64,000 nucleotides of DNA from Paracandidimonas soli (GCF_004342005.1 NZ_SMBX01000002.1:124001-188000), one strand, 5' to 3'. Positions 19,319 through 28,467 are shown, numbered from the stretch's first letter. Notes: a model not told the origin generated them from the letters alone. A program made the numbers and translations.

Positions 19319-20250
19319 GCCTGGCATCCGCCATGCCCGATGCGATCGTCGATGCGCATCACCACTTGTGGAAGCTCGACCAGGGGCGCTACCCCTGGCT
19401 GCAGGATGCATACGACTCCCAGACCTTCATCCTGGGGGAGTATCGCGCGATTTGCCGTGATTTCGGCGTAGCCGAGTTGCGCCGCAGCTTTGGAGCAGCT
19501 CCGGTGGCGGCCACGGTGCATGTGGAGGCCGAGCGTTCGCGCGACGAAGCAATGGCCGAGACCGTCTGGTTGCATAAGCAGCACGGCGAGCACGGCCTGC
19601 CCAGCGCGGTGGTCGCCTGGGTCGACCTGCTGGCGCCGGATGCCGACGAGCGCCTGGCCGAGCAGGCGGCATGGCCGCTGGTGCGAGGCGTGCGCTTCAA
19701 GCCTGTGACGGCCAGGCATGCCGGAGATATCTGCGGCGGAAGCGGTTCGCTGCATGATCCCGCCTGGCCGCAGGCCCTGGAGCGCTTGGCGAGGCACGGA
19801 CTGTGCTGGGATCTGCGAGTGCCGTTCTGGCATCTGGAGCAGGCGGCCGCCGTGCTGGCGGATTCGCCGCCGGTCGACGTGGCGCTGGAGCATGCCGGCC
19901 TTCCATGGGATCGCAGCGAGCCCGGCCTGGCGGCATGGCGCAAGGGCATGGAGGCGCTTGCGGCCAACCCTCGCGTGCACGTCAAGCTTTCGGAGTTCGG
20001 CCTGCAGGGAGCGGCCTGGGACAGCGAACAGAATGCGCGCCTGGCCGCCGAAGTCGTCGCCATCTTCGGCTGGCAGCGCTGCATGTTCGGCAGCAATTTC
20101 CCAGTGGCGTCGTTGCGAGCCGATTACCAGGAACTGATCTGCATGACGGGGCGGGGCCTGGCGCTGGCTGGCCTGGATTCCGCGCAGCGGCGGGCGGTCT
20201 GGCATGACAACGCCGTCAGGTTCTATCGCATTGAAGGAGCGCAGGCATGA
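19315..20250 (+). CDS. Amidohydrolase-2 family hydrolase, lactonase candidate (first of pair)
   Basis: A 311-residue TIM-barrel metal-dependent hydrolase of COG3618 type, the group with L-fuconolactonase, L-rhamnono-lactonase and galactarolactone isomerase. The metal motif DAHHHLWKLDQGRYPWLQ is at the N-terminus, and the end of strand 8 reads MFGSNFPVASL, with Asn where many amidohydrolases have Asp. It overlaps the DctP stop and the next gene start by four bases each, so translation is coupled. In this operon it most likely opens a sugar-acid lactone to the aldonate used by the dehydratase. Confidence 0.85.
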   Translation: MSLASAMPDAIVDAHHHLWKLDQGRYPWLQDAYDSQTFILGEYRAICRDFGVAELRRSFGAAPVAATVHVEAERSRDEAMAETVWLHKQHGEHGLPSAVVAWVDLLAPDADERLAEQAAWPLVRGVRFKPVTARHAGDICGGSGSLHDPAWPQALERLARHGLCWDLRVPFWHLEQAAAVLADSPPVDVALEHAGLPWDRSEPGLAAWRKGMEALAANPRVHVKLSEFGLQGAAWDSEQNARLAAEVVAIFGWQRCMFGSNFPVASLRADYQELICMTGRGLALAGLDSAQRRAVWHDNAVRFYRIEGAQA

Positions 20251-21221
20251 GTGCGCCGCTTGCTCCCATCGATCTGCCAGCGGCGCGCCGGGCTTTCCTC
20301 GAAAGCGGCGACGACCGCCTTCTTCCCATCGTCGATGCGCACCATCATTTCTGGGACCTGGTGCGCAATCCGCATCCATGGCTGCAGACGCTGCCGCGCA
20401 TTCCGTTCCGCTATGGAGACTACGAGGCCATCTGCCGCGACTGGCTGCCCGGCGATCATGCCGCGGCGGCCATGCCGCACAAGCTGGTGCGCAGTGTGCT
20501 GATGGAGGGAGAGTGGGATTCCAGCGATCCCACGGGCGAGGCCCGCTGGGTGCAGGATCTGGCCGAGCGGCACGGTACGCCGCATGCGATGGCGGCGCAG
20601 GCCTGGCTGGATCGGGACGATCTGCCCGAAGTGCTGGCCGCCTATCGGGCGCTGCCGCTGGTGCGCAGCGTGCGCCACAAGCCGCGTTGCGCCGCCTCGC
20701 GGGAACAGCATCGCGAAGATTGGGCGCCTCCGGGCTCCATGCGTTGTGCGCGCTGGCGCGACGGCTATGCCAGGCTGGCCGGGGCGGGGCTGATGTTCGA
20801 GCTGCAGGCGCCCTGGTGGCATGCCGCCGAGGCGGTGGAGCTTGCGCGGGATTTCCCGCAAACGACGATCATCGTCAATCATGCCGCGCTGCCGTCGCAG
20901 CGCGACGCTGAATCGCTGGCTGCCTGGGCCCGGGCCGTCTCGCGGCTGGCCGACTGCTCCAATGTTTACATGAAGATTTCCGGCCTGGGCGTGCCGGGCC
21001 GGGCGTGGACCGCCGAGCTGCAGCGCCCGGTGGTGGAGGTACTGCTGGCTGCCTTCGGCACGGACCGCTGCATGTTCGCCAGCAACTATCCGGTGGATTC
21101 GCTCACCGGGGACCTGAGCATCATCTTCGGCGTTTTCAAGACGCTGACCCGACACCTGGAGCCCGGCGCGCGACTGGCGCTGTTCTGCGACAACGCCGCC
21201 CGGCTCTACCGACTTTCATGA
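20247..21221 (+). CDS. Amidohydrolase-2 family hydrolase, lactonase candidate (second of pair)
   Basis: A 324-residue paralogue of the preceding gene with the same layout: VDAHHHFWDLVRNPHPWLQ at residues about 29-47, and ASNYPVDSLTGDLS in the strand 8 region. The two differ substantially in the middle (CAASREQHREDWAPPGSM here has no counterpart in the first), so they are not recent duplicates and may handle different lactones or anomers. ATGA overlap with the upstream gene. Function inferred from family and context. Confidence 0.85.
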   Translation: MSAPLAPIDLPAARRAFLESGDDRLLPIVDAHHHFWDLVRNPHPWLQTLPRIPFRYGDYEAICRDWLPGDHAAAAMPHKLVRSVLMEGEWDSSDPTGEARWVQDLAERHGTPHAMAAQAWLDRDDLPEVLAAYRALPLVRSVRHKPRCAASREQHREDWAPPGSMRCARWRDGYARLAGAGLMFELQAPWWHAAEAVELARDFPQTTIIVNHAALPSQRDAESLAAWARAVSRLADCSNVYMKISGLGVPGRAWTAELQRPVVEVLLAAFGTDRCMFASNYPVDSLTGDLSIIFGVFKTLTRHLEPGARLALFCDNAARLYRLS

Positions 21222-21247
21222 TCTGAAAAACAGCAAAGGAGACATCG

Positions 21248-22279
21248 ATGAAAATGCATCGCAAAACATGGCTGCGTACTATCGCGGCGCTGACGATGGC
21301 GGCGGTCGTGGGCGGCGCCGCGCCGGCCTGGTCGCAGGAGATCAAGGCCAAGCTGGGCACCAGCCTGCCTGACTCCCATCCGCAGACGATGGGAGCGCGC
21401 AAGTTCGCCGAGCTGGTCGAGCAGAAAAGTGACGGCCGCATCAAGATCGCCGTGTTCTCCAACGGCCAATTGGGCAGCGACCAGCAGATGCAGGCCGCGC
21501 TGCGCGGCGGCACGCAGGAGTTCACGGTGCCGTCGACAGCCACGCTGGCCAACCTGGATAAATCGTTCGGCATCATCGGCATGCCGTTCTCCTTCGCTTC
21601 CGAGGCCCAGGCCGACGCGGTGCTCGACGGCCCCTTCGGGCAGAGCCTGCTGGACCGCTTGCCCGCGGTCGGCATGGTGGGCCTGGCGTTCTGGGAAAAC
21701 GGTTTTCGCAACCTGACCAACAGCCGTCGCCCGGTCGAGCGCGTGGAGGATATCCGCGGCCTGAAAGTGCGCACCATGCAAAATACGCTCTACATCGACA
21801 TGTTCAACGGCCTGGGCGCCAATGCCGTGCCGCTGGCGGTGACCGAGCTGTTCACCGCGCTGGAAACGCGGGCGGTCGATGGCCAGGAGAATCCCTACAC
21901 GGTGGTGCATGCGCAGAAGTTCTACGACGTGCAGAAGTATCTCTCCACCACCGGCCATGCCTATGACGCGCTGGTGCTGGTGGCTTCGGGCAAGTTCTGG
22001 GACCGCCTGTCCGAGAGCGACCGGCAACTGCTGCGCGAGGTGGCCCGCGAGGCTACGCTGTACCAGCGCCAGACCAGCCGCGAGCTCAACGCGAAGCTGC
22101 GCGAGGAGTTGGTCGGCCTGGGCATGCAGATCAACGACGTGGCGCCTGAGGAGCGCGAACGCATGCGCGAGGCGCTGCAGGGCGTGATCGACAAGCACGC
22201 CGCGGTATCGGGCGCCGATGTGACCGAGCAGTTCCGGCAGGCCCTGGCCGCAAGCAGCCAGGCGGGAGGCGCGAAATGA
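21248..22279 (+). CDS. dctP: TRAP transporter periplasmic binding protein DctP (third of three)
   Basis: A 343-residue receptor with a signal peptide ending near APAWSQ, ligand arginine in IRGLKVRTMQNTLYIDMF and typical WENGFRNLTNSRR. The ribosome site AAGGAGA stands before ATG 21248. It is directly coupled to dctQ (ATGA overlap), so it is the cognate receptor for the DctQM pair. Confidence 0.95.
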   Translation: MKMHRKTWLRTIAALTMAAVVGGAAPAWSQEIKAKLGTSLPDSHPQTMGARKFAELVEQKSDGRIKIAVFSNGQLGSDQQMQAALRGGTQEFTVPSTATLANLDKSFGIIGMPFSFASEAQADAVLDGPFGQSLLDRLPAVGMVGLAFWENGFRNLTNSRRPVERVEDIRGLKVRTMQNTLYIDMFNGLGANAVPLAVTELFTALETRAVDGQENPYTVVHAQKFYDVQKYLSTTGHAYDALVLVASGKFWDRLSESDRQLLREVAREATLYQRQTSRELNAKLREELVGLGMQINDVAPEERERMREALQGVIDKHAAVSGADVTEQFRQALAASSQAGGAK

Positions 22280-22779
22280 TCCCCCGCGTCATTCTCAAGG
22301 CGATCGAATGGCTGCTGGTGATTCTGCTGGGGCTGATGGTCGTGCTGGTGTTCGGCAACGTGGTGCTGCGCTACGCCTTCAATTCGGGCCTGGTGTTCTC
22401 GGAGGAGGTGTCGCGCTTCATCTTCATGTGGCTGACGCTGATGGGCGCGCTGCTGACCATGGCGTATCGCTCGCACCTGGGCATGAACAGCCTGATCGCT
22501 GCGGTGCCGGTGCCCTGGCGACGCCTCATGCGTTTCACTTCCGATCTGATCATGCTGGGTTGCTGCCTGACGATGGCCTGGGGCACCTGGGTGCAGGTAA
22601 AGCTGGCGATGGTCGATCACGCGCCGGTGACCGGCATTCCGATGGGCCTGGTGTTTTCCTCGCTGCTGATTTGCAGCCTGGGCATGGCCTGGGTGCTGCT
22701 GCACGATCTGTGGCGGCAGGTCACCGGACGGATGCCTGCCAGCGAGCTGGTGCCCAATAACGGGGAAGTCACCGAGTAA
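22276..22779 (+). CDS. dctQ: TRAP transporter small permease DctQ
   Basis: A 167-residue protein with four membrane helices (about 8-30, 47-65, 88-108, 128-150), normal for DctQ. The motif FSEEVSRFIFMWLTLMGA is the family signature. It starts inside the dctP stop. DctQ and DctM form the sodium-driven membrane part of the TRAP importer. Confidence 0.94.
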   Translation: MIPRVILKAIEWLLVILLGLMVVLVFGNVVLRYAFNSGLVFSEEVSRFIFMWLTLMGALLTMAYRSHLGMNSLIAAVPVPWRRLMRFTSDLIMLGCCLTMAWGTWVQVKLAMVDHAPVTGIPMGLVFSSLLICSLGMAWVLLHDLWRQVTGRMPASELVPNNGEVTE

Positions 22780-22802
22780 CCAGCCAATCAAGAGCCATAA
22801 AA

Positions 22803-24083
22803 ATGACTATTGCAATCTTCGTATTGTCGCTGCTGGGCGCCATGAGCCTGGGCATGCCGATTGCCTTCGCGCTGCTCGTCTGCGGCATCTGCCTGATGTT
22901 CTTCCTGGGTAATTTCGATGCGCAGATCCTGGCGCAGAACCTGCTGGAAGGCACCAACAACTACCCCCTGATGGCTGTCCCGTTCTTCATGCTGGCCGGC
23001 GAGCTGATGAATGCCGGAGGCATGTCCAATCGCATCATCGCCATGGCGCAGGCGCTGGTGGGCCATATTCGCGGCGGCCTGGGCTATGTGGCCATCATCG
23101 GCGCGCTGGTGCTGGCCAGCATCTCCGGGTCGGCGGTCGCCGATTCGGCGGCATTGGCAGCCGTGCTGATCCCCCTGATGCGCAAGGGCGGCTACAACAT
23201 TCCGCGCGCGGCCGGCCTGATCTCCGCGGGCGGCATCATCGCGCCGGTGATTCCGCCTTCGATCGGATTCATCGTGTTTGGCGTGGCCGCGCAGGTGTCG
23301 ATCACCAAGCTGTTCCTGGCAGGCGTCTTTCCCGGCCTGATGATGGCGTTGACATTGTGGGTGACCTGGTGGATCTGCGCCCGGCGTGAGGCGCCTCCCG
23401 TCGAGGACAAGCGCTTCGACGCCGCAGAGCTGCGTCGCGCGATCGCCGATGGCGTATGGGCGCTGGGCATGCCCGTCATCATTATCGGCGGCATGAGGTT
23501 CGGCGTGTTCACGCCGACCGAGGCGGCCGTGGTAGCCGTGGTCTATGCGCTGTTGGTGGGCATGTTTGTCTATCGCCAGATCAAATGGTCGCAGTTGCCC
23601 GAGCTGATGCTGTCGGCGGCCAAGGTTTCCAGCGTCGTTATGTTCCTGGTCGCCTGCGCCATGGTGTCGGCCTGGCTGATCACGATTGCCGATGTGCCCA
23701 GCCAGATCTCGGCGATCCTGGAGCCATTCATGGAAAACAAGATCCTGCTGATGTTCATGATGATGGCGCTGGTGGTCGTGGTCGGCACGGCGCTGGATTT
23801 CATGCCTACCGTGCTGATTCTGACGCCGGTGCTGATGCCGCTGGTCAAGCAGGCGGGCATCGATCCCATCTATTTTGGCGTGCTGTTCATCATGAACAAC
23901 GCCATTGGCCTGCTGACGCCGCCGGTGGGCGTGGTGCTCAACGTCGTGGCGGGCGTGGCCCGGGTCGATCTGGGTGCGGTGGTCAAGGGAGTGTGGCCGT
24001 TCCTGGTGGCCCAGGTGGGCCTGCTGCTGCTGTTCATCCTTTTCCCCAGCCTGATCACTGTGCCCGCCAGCTGGCTCTATTGA
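22803..24083 (+). CDS. dctM: TRAP transporter large permease DctM
   Basis: A 426-residue protein with about twelve membrane helices, the ion-coupled channel of the TRAP importer. Family blocks: NYPLMAVPFFMLAGELMNAG, the SISGSAVADSAALAAVLIP sodium/substrate region, IAPVIPPSIGFIVFG and MNNAIGLLTPPVGVVLNVV. Last gene of the sugar-acid operon, followed by a bidirectional terminator shared with htpX. Confidence 0.96.
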   Translation: MTIAIFVLSLLGAMSLGMPIAFALLVCGICLMFFLGNFDAQILAQNLLEGTNNYPLMAVPFFMLAGELMNAGGMSNRIIAMAQALVGHIRGGLGYVAIIGALVLASISGSAVADSAALAAVLIPLMRKGGYNIPRAAGLISAGGIIAPVIPPSIGFIVFGVAAQVSITKLFLAGVFPGLMMALTLWVTWWICARREAPPVEDKRFDAAELRRAIADGVWALGMPVIIIGGMRFGVFTPTEAAVVAVVYALLVGMFVYRQIKWSQLPELMLSAAKVSSVVMFLVACAMVSAWLITIADVPSQISAILEPFMENKILLMFMMMALVVVVGTALDFMPTVLILTPVLMPLVKQAGIDPIYFGVLFIMNNAIGLLTPPVGVVLNVVAGVARVDLGAVVKGVWPFLVAQVGLLLLFILFPSLITVPASWLY

Positions 24084-24170
24084 CCACGCGCCCAAGCGCA
24101 AGCCTCGGACTTCAGTCCGAGCTCATCCCCGAGGGTGCGCTTTTCATCATGGGGCGACCCGGCGATGAAA

Positions 24171-24203
24171 AACGGCCAGTCCCGGAAGGGGCTGGCCGTT
24201 TCC
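24171..24203. terminator. Bidirectional terminator between dctM and htpX
   Basis: Stem 24171-24183 with 24188-24200 (arm AACGGCCAGTCCC, one G-T pair), GGAA tetraloop, TTT on the right and AAAA on the left so it can serve both strands. A second small hairpin (CTCGGACT / AGTCCGAG at 24105-24122) lies just upstream. Confidence 0.85.
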
Positions 24204-24254
24204 TTGGCGGCACGTTCGGCGAATCACCGCCCCGGCGTTGCCGGAGGCGGGGAA

Positions 24255-25136
24255 TCACAGGTGCTGAGCCGCCTGCAGCGCGTGGATGCGGGCCTCGATG
24301 GGCGGGTGCGACGCCAACATGGCCGAGACCGCCTTGGCGCTGGCGATGCCGGAAGCCTGGAATGTCTTGGGAAGATCGTTGACTTCCACGCCGCCCAGCC
24401 GCGCCAGAGCGCGGATCATGGGTTCGCGCGAGCCCAGCAACTGGGCCGATCCGGCGTCCGCGCGATATTCGCGCTGGCGGGAGAACCAGGCGACGACCAG
24501 CGATGCCAGGATGCCGAACACGATTTCACAGACGATGACGGTGGCGTAGTAACCGATACCCACGCCCCGGTCGTTCTTGAGCAGGACGCGGTCCACGAAA
24601 TAGCCCACGACGCGGGCGAAGAAGATGACGAAGGTGTTCACGACGCCCTGGATCAGCGTCAGGGTGACCATGTCGCCATTGGCGATGTGCGCGACTTCAT
24701 GGCCGAGAACAGCCGCGACTTCCTCTTCCGTCATGCTTTCCAGCAGACCGGTCGAGACGGCGACCAGCGAGTCGTTCTTGAAGGCGCCGGTGGCGAAGGC
24801 ATTGGGAGCGCCTTCGTAGATGGCAACCTCGGGCCTGCCGATGCCGGCGCGGTCGGCCAGCTGATGCACGGTATCGACCAGCCATGCCTCGCGCGCATTG
24901 CCTGGCGCCTGCGGATCGATGACCCGGGCGCCGGTGCTTCGCTTGGCCATCCATTTGCTCAGCAGCAGGGAGATGATGGCGCCGGTAAAGCCGATCAGAG
25001 CCGAGAAAATCAGCAGCTGTGTCGGATCCAGGCCTTCCGCGGTCAGGAAGCGGCCGACGCCGAGCACATTCATCGTGGCGCTGAGTACCAGCAGCACGGC
25101 CATGTTGGTGAGAAGGAAGAGGAAAATTCGTTTCAT
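24255..25136 (-). CDS. htpX: Membrane zinc metalloprotease HtpX
   Basis: Degrades damaged or misfolded inner-membrane proteins. The 293-residue protein begins [19 protein letters not shown], the canonical HtpX start, has two N-terminal helices, the zinc motif HEVAH (His146, Glu147, His150) and the third ligand region [17 protein letters not shown]. Two more helices lie between them. A start ten codons upstream is in frame but would add residues that the family lacks. Terminated by the shared hairpin with dctM. Confidence 0.96.
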   Translation of the reverse strand: MKRIFLFLLTNMAVLLVLSATMNVLGVGRFLTAEGLDPTQLLIFSALIGFTGAIISLLLSKWMAKRSTGARVIDPQAPGNAREAWLVDTVHQLADRAGIGRPEVAIYEGAPNAFATGAFKNDSLVAVSTGLLESMTEEEVAAVLGHEVAHIANGDMVTLTLIQGVVNTFVIFFARVVGYFVDRVLLKNDRGVGIGYYATVIVCEIVFGILASLVVAWFSRQREYRADAGSAQLLGSREPMIRALARLGGVEVNDLPKTFQASGIASAKAVSAMLASHPPIEARIHALQAAQHL

Positions 25137-25336
25137 GTAGCGGTTTCCGGTTGGTCTTTGGGACAAGCCGAACCCAGGGATGGGTCATGCGTTTTTGGGC
25201 TGCTTGCGCAGTCTGTGGCATTGGATATGTCAGATAAGGTCAGGTTCCGTATTTTTAAAGCCCCTTGGCCAGATATTTTTCCAGGTTCGAGGGTATAGTA
25301 ACGTCTTTGCTCATTCCTCTGATACCGGTTTCGAAC

Positions 25337-26221
25337 ATGCAGTCTCTGTGGATGCTCCTGGCGTGTGTCATGTTTGCCATCATGGGTGCATGCGTCAAAG
25401 TGGCTGGCGAATCCGGCGTATCGCTGTCCCAGGTGGTCCTGTTCCGCGGCCTGCCTTCCGTCCTGCTGTTGCTGGTTTGGGCGCATACGACACATCGTTC
25501 CCTGCGCCCCAAGCAATGGAAACCCCATATCCTGCGTAACGGCACGGGTATCGTTTCCATGTGGATGGGCTTCTTTGCACTGACCCACCTGCCGCTTTCC
25601 ACCGCCATCAGCCTGAACTATACGTCGCCGCTCTTCATCGCGGTCTGGATGCTGGGCTGGGGCGGCGGCCAGCGCGACATGGTGCGCGTCGCATCGGTCG
25701 TGCTCGGGTTCCTGGGGGTCCTGTCCGTGCTGCGGCCCAGCCTGGGAGACGACCAGTGGCTTGCCGCCTCCGTCGGCCTTGGGGCGGGCTGCCTGTCGGC
25801 GGCGGCCATGATGCAGATCCGCAGCCTGGGCCGTATCGGCGAGCCGGAGTGGCGCACGGTTTTCATTTTTTCCTGTTTCGTCTGTCTCAGCAGCTTTGGC
25901 GGACTGGCCGTCTATGGCTGGACGCCCATTCACGCCGATGGCTGGCTGGCGCTGATAGGCATCGGCCTTTCGGGGCTGGTCGGGCAGCTGGCCATGACCA
26001 GGGCGTTTGGCCTGGGATCGGCGCTGTTGACAGCGGTTCTTCAGTACACCACCATTATCGCAGGCGCGGGCTTGGGCATCCTGTTCTGGGATGACATCCC
26101 CGATGCCATCGCATGGCTTGGTATGGCGCTGATCATTTCCGCGGGTCTGCTGTCCACCTGGCGTACCTATTCGGAAGACAGGCTCATGCGCGGCCAGGCG
26201 GGGCAGACTGCCGCAGAGTAA
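25337..26221 (+). CDS. EamA/DMT-superfamily transporter
   Basis: A 294-residue, ten-helix permease with two EamA repeats, of the RhaT/YdcZ-like drug/metabolite class. Typical first-repeat wording is ACVKVAGESGVSLSQVVLFRG. The second repeat contains LSGLVGQLAMTRAFGLGSAL. The ATG at 25337 begins at the first helix; an in-frame GTG-like extension upstream is less likely. It precedes a sulfurtransferase gene by 17 bases, so the two probably share a transcript. Substrate unknown. Confidence 0.88.
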   Translation: MQSLWMLLACVMFAIMGACVKVAGESGVSLSQVVLFRGLPSVLLLLVWAHTTHRSLRPKQWKPHILRNGTGIVSMWMGFFALTHLPLSTAISLNYTSPLFIAVWMLGWGGGQRDMVRVASVVLGFLGVLSVLRPSLGDDQWLAASVGLGAGCLSAAAMMQIRSLGRIGEPEWRTVFIFSCFVCLSSFGGLAVYGWTPIHADGWLALIGIGLSGLVGQLAMTRAFGLGSALLTAVLQYTTIIAGAGLGILFWDDIPDAIAWLGMALIISAGLLSTWRTYSEDRLMRGQAGQTAAE

Positions 26222-26238
26222 ATCGCAGGAGGTAAATC

Positions 26239-27111
26239 ATGGGACATTTGCTGATCGAGGCGCATGAGCTGAAGAAAGCACTGGCGGCAGGCGAAGGACT
26301 GCTGGTGTTCGACGTCAGACACGACCTTGCCGATCATGACGCTGGCGCCCGGGACTATGCGCAGGGACACATTCCCGGCGCCATCTTTCTGGATCACGAA
26401 ACCGAGCTGTCCGGGCAGCGCACAGGAAAGAACGGCCGCCACCCCTTGCCGGATCGCGGTGATTTTGCCGTGCTGATGCGTCTGCACGGCCTGTCGCCGG
26501 AAAAACAGGTGGTGGCCTACGATTCGGGTGGCGGCGCATTTGCCGCGCATCTGTGGTGGCTGTTGCGCTGGCTGGGGCATGAGCGCGTCCGGGTGCTGGA
26601 CGGCGGCTGGGCGGCGTGGGTTGCCGCTGGCGGCAAGGTCGATACCGCGGCGCCGGCCTCCCTCGTGACCGAGGCCCAGGCCATACAAAGTGCTGGGTGG
26701 TCGGGCAAACCTGTCATGCAGGTCGTCACAGCCGACCAGGTGCTGGAAAACATCCGATCCGAAAAACCTGCCTTTACCGTGCTGGATGCGCGTTCTCCGG
26801 AGCGCTACAGGGGCGAGCAGGAACCCATCGATCCCGTTGCGGGACGCATCCCGGGAGCGCTGAACCGTCCGAACACGGCCAATATGACGCCCGAAGGGCG
26901 ATTCAAGTCGTCCGAAGCGCTGCGCAGCGAGTTTCTCGAGGCATTGGGCGATACTCCCCCGGAACAGGTTGTGCACCAGTGCGGCTCGGGCATCACCGCT
27001 TCGCACAACCTGTTCGCCATGGAGCTGGCGGGCCTGCAGGGGTCCAGGCTGTATCATGGCTCATGGAGCGAGTGGTGCAGCGATCCCGAGAGGCCGGTGG
27101 CCAGAGGGTGA
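26239..27111 (+). CDS. sseA: Two-domain sulfurtransferase (thiosulfate/3-mercaptopyruvate type)
   Basis: A 290-residue tandem rhodanese. The inactive N-terminal domain spans about 1-135 and contains AYDSGGGAFAAHLWWLLRWLG. The catalytic C-terminal domain has Cys248 in the loop CGSGITASH; CGSG(V/I/T)TA loops occur in 3-mercaptopyruvate sulfurtransferases, while thiosulfate enzymes usually have CRKGVTA, so the mercaptopyruvate reading is favoured. Ribosome site AGGAGG precedes the ATG. A good terminator follows. Confidence 0.9.
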   Translation: MGHLLIEAHELKKALAAGEGLLVFDVRHDLADHDAGARDYAQGHIPGAIFLDHETELSGQRTGKNGRHPLPDRGDFAVLMRLHGLSPEKQVVAYDSGGGAFAAHLWWLLRWLGHERVRVLDGGWAAWVAAGGKVDTAAPASLVTEAQAIQSAGWSGKPVMQVVTADQVLENIRSEKPAFTVLDARSPERYRGEQEPIDPVAGRIPGALNRPNTANMTPEGRFKSSEALRSEFLEALGDTPPEQVVHQCGSGITASHNLFAMELAGLQGSRLYHGSWSEWCSDPERPVARG

Positions 27112-27138
27112 TGCGTTTATCGCGCAAATGAAGAAAAG

Positions 27139-27176
27139 AAAAAGGCGGTCTCGATTTGAATTGACCGCCTTTTTCG
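27139..27176 (+). terminator. Rho-independent terminator after sseA
   Basis: Perfect 12-bp stem (27139-27150 with 27163-27174), 12-base loop, arm AAAAAGGCGGTC and closing T-run. The run of A on the left also lets it work for the convergent Rieske gene. Confidence 0.88.
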
Positions 27177-27193
27177 TCCGGATCACTGGCGGC

Positions 27194-28339
27194 TCAGGGG
27201 TGTTCCATCATCCGGCGATACCACTCGTGGAAATGCAGCATGCCGTCTTCCATGGGGGATTGATATGGGCCGGACTCGCTGACGCCGCGCTGCATCAGGG
27301 CGCGCCGGCCGGCGTCCATGCGCTCGCCGATCTCGTCGTCCTCGATGGCGGTTTCCATATAGGCGGCCCGCTGCGCCTCGACGAATTCGCGCTCGAACGC
27401 GGCAATATCCTCGGGGTAGTAGAACTCGACGATATTGACGGTTTCCTGGGGGCTGACCGGGTACAGCGTCGACAGCACGGCCACATGGGGATAGAGCTCA
27501 ATCATGTGAGTGGGGAAGTAGGTGACCCAGATAGCCCCGAAGTCCGGGGCCTCGCCGCCCCGGTAATCCAGCAGGCGGTCGTGCCACTGGCGATAGACGT
27601 CGGAACCCGGCTGGTTCAGCGCCTGGTTCACGCCCACGCGCTGGAGGCTGTACCAGTCGGAAAACTCCCAGCTCAGGTCGTCGCAGGTGACGAAGTGCCC
27701 CAGTCCGGGGTGGAAGGGGGCGACATGGTAGTCCTCCAGGTAGACTTCGATGAAGGTCTTCCAGTTGTAGTTGCAGCGGTGGACTTCCATGTGGTCGAAC
27801 ACATAGCCGGACAGGTCGAACTCGGGCCGCGAGAACAGGGCCGACATGTCGGCGGCCGGGTCCCTTGCGCCTTCGAACAGCAGTCCATGGCAGTGCCGAA
27901 GGGGATAAGCCTGCAGGTTCAACCCAGGCGTTTCGGAGAAATGCGGGGCGCCGATGAGCGAACCCGACTGGTTGTACGTCCAGCGATGGATGGGGCAGAC
28001 GATGTTGCCGCCCGTGCCCTGCAGATTGCCGCTGGCACAGGCATGGTCCGTGACGTTGCCGGCCTGGCCGCCCAGCATGATGGCCTGGCGGTGACGGCAT
28101 ACATTGGACATGAGCTGCACGCCTTCGGGCGTGCGCAGCAGCATGCGGCCGGCCTTTTCCTGGGCGAGGGTGCGCCAGTCGCCAGGCGAGGGAACGAGTT
28201 TTTCGTGGCCGACATAGAGACTGGAGCGCTTGAATATGCGTTCCTGTTCCTGGGCAAAGATGGATTCGTCGAAGTAGCTGCTGACGGGCAATTGGGACAG
28301 GGCCGGTGCCAGTCGCGCGGCTCGACCGGTATCGGTCAT
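27194..28339 (-). CDS. Rieske non-heme iron oxygenase, alpha subunit
   Basis: A 381-residue aromatic-ring-hydroxylating-type oxygenase subunit. Rieske ligands are Cys81 and His83 in NVCRHRQ and Cys115 and His118 in VCPIHRW. The catalytic iron site is in YLEDYHVAPFHP (His205, His210). The gap between the two ligand pairs is 31 residues, about twice the usual 15-17, with an added segment rich in Gly plus one extra Cys (residue 101). No reductase, ferredoxin or beta subunit gene is near, so it must use unlinked electron partners. The GGGGTGA site precedes the ATG. Substrate unknown; choline/carnitine-type monooxygenases are also built on this fold. Confidence 0.88.
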   Translation of the reverse strand: MTDTGRAARLAPALSQLPVSSYFDESIFAQEQERIFKRSSLYVGHEKLVPSPGDWRTLAQEKAGRMLLRTPEGVQLMSNVCRHRQAIMLGGQAGNVTDHACASGNLQGTGGNIVCPIHRWTYNQSGSLIGAPHFSETPGLNLQAYPLRHCHGLLFEGARDPAADMSALFSRPEFDLSGYVFDHMEVHRCNYNWKTFIEVYLEDYHVAPFHPGLGHFVTCDDLSWEFSDWYSLQRVGVNQALNQPGSDVYRQWHDRLLDYRGGEAPDFGAIWVTYFPTHMIELYPHVAVLSTLYPVSPQETVNIVEFYYPEDIAAFEREFVEAQRAAYMETAIEDDEIGERMDAGRRALMQRGVSESGPYQSPMEDGMLHFHEWYRRMMEHP

Positions 28340-28467
28340 GATTCACCCCGCTGAATAAGGCCGGAATGCGGCGGCATTGAAATGGTTGGCCGGATGCCTG
28401 GACCGCGAATTGTACCGCACAAGAAATGCCCCCACGCTGCGCCTTCGGCTTGCGCTCCACCGCGCGG

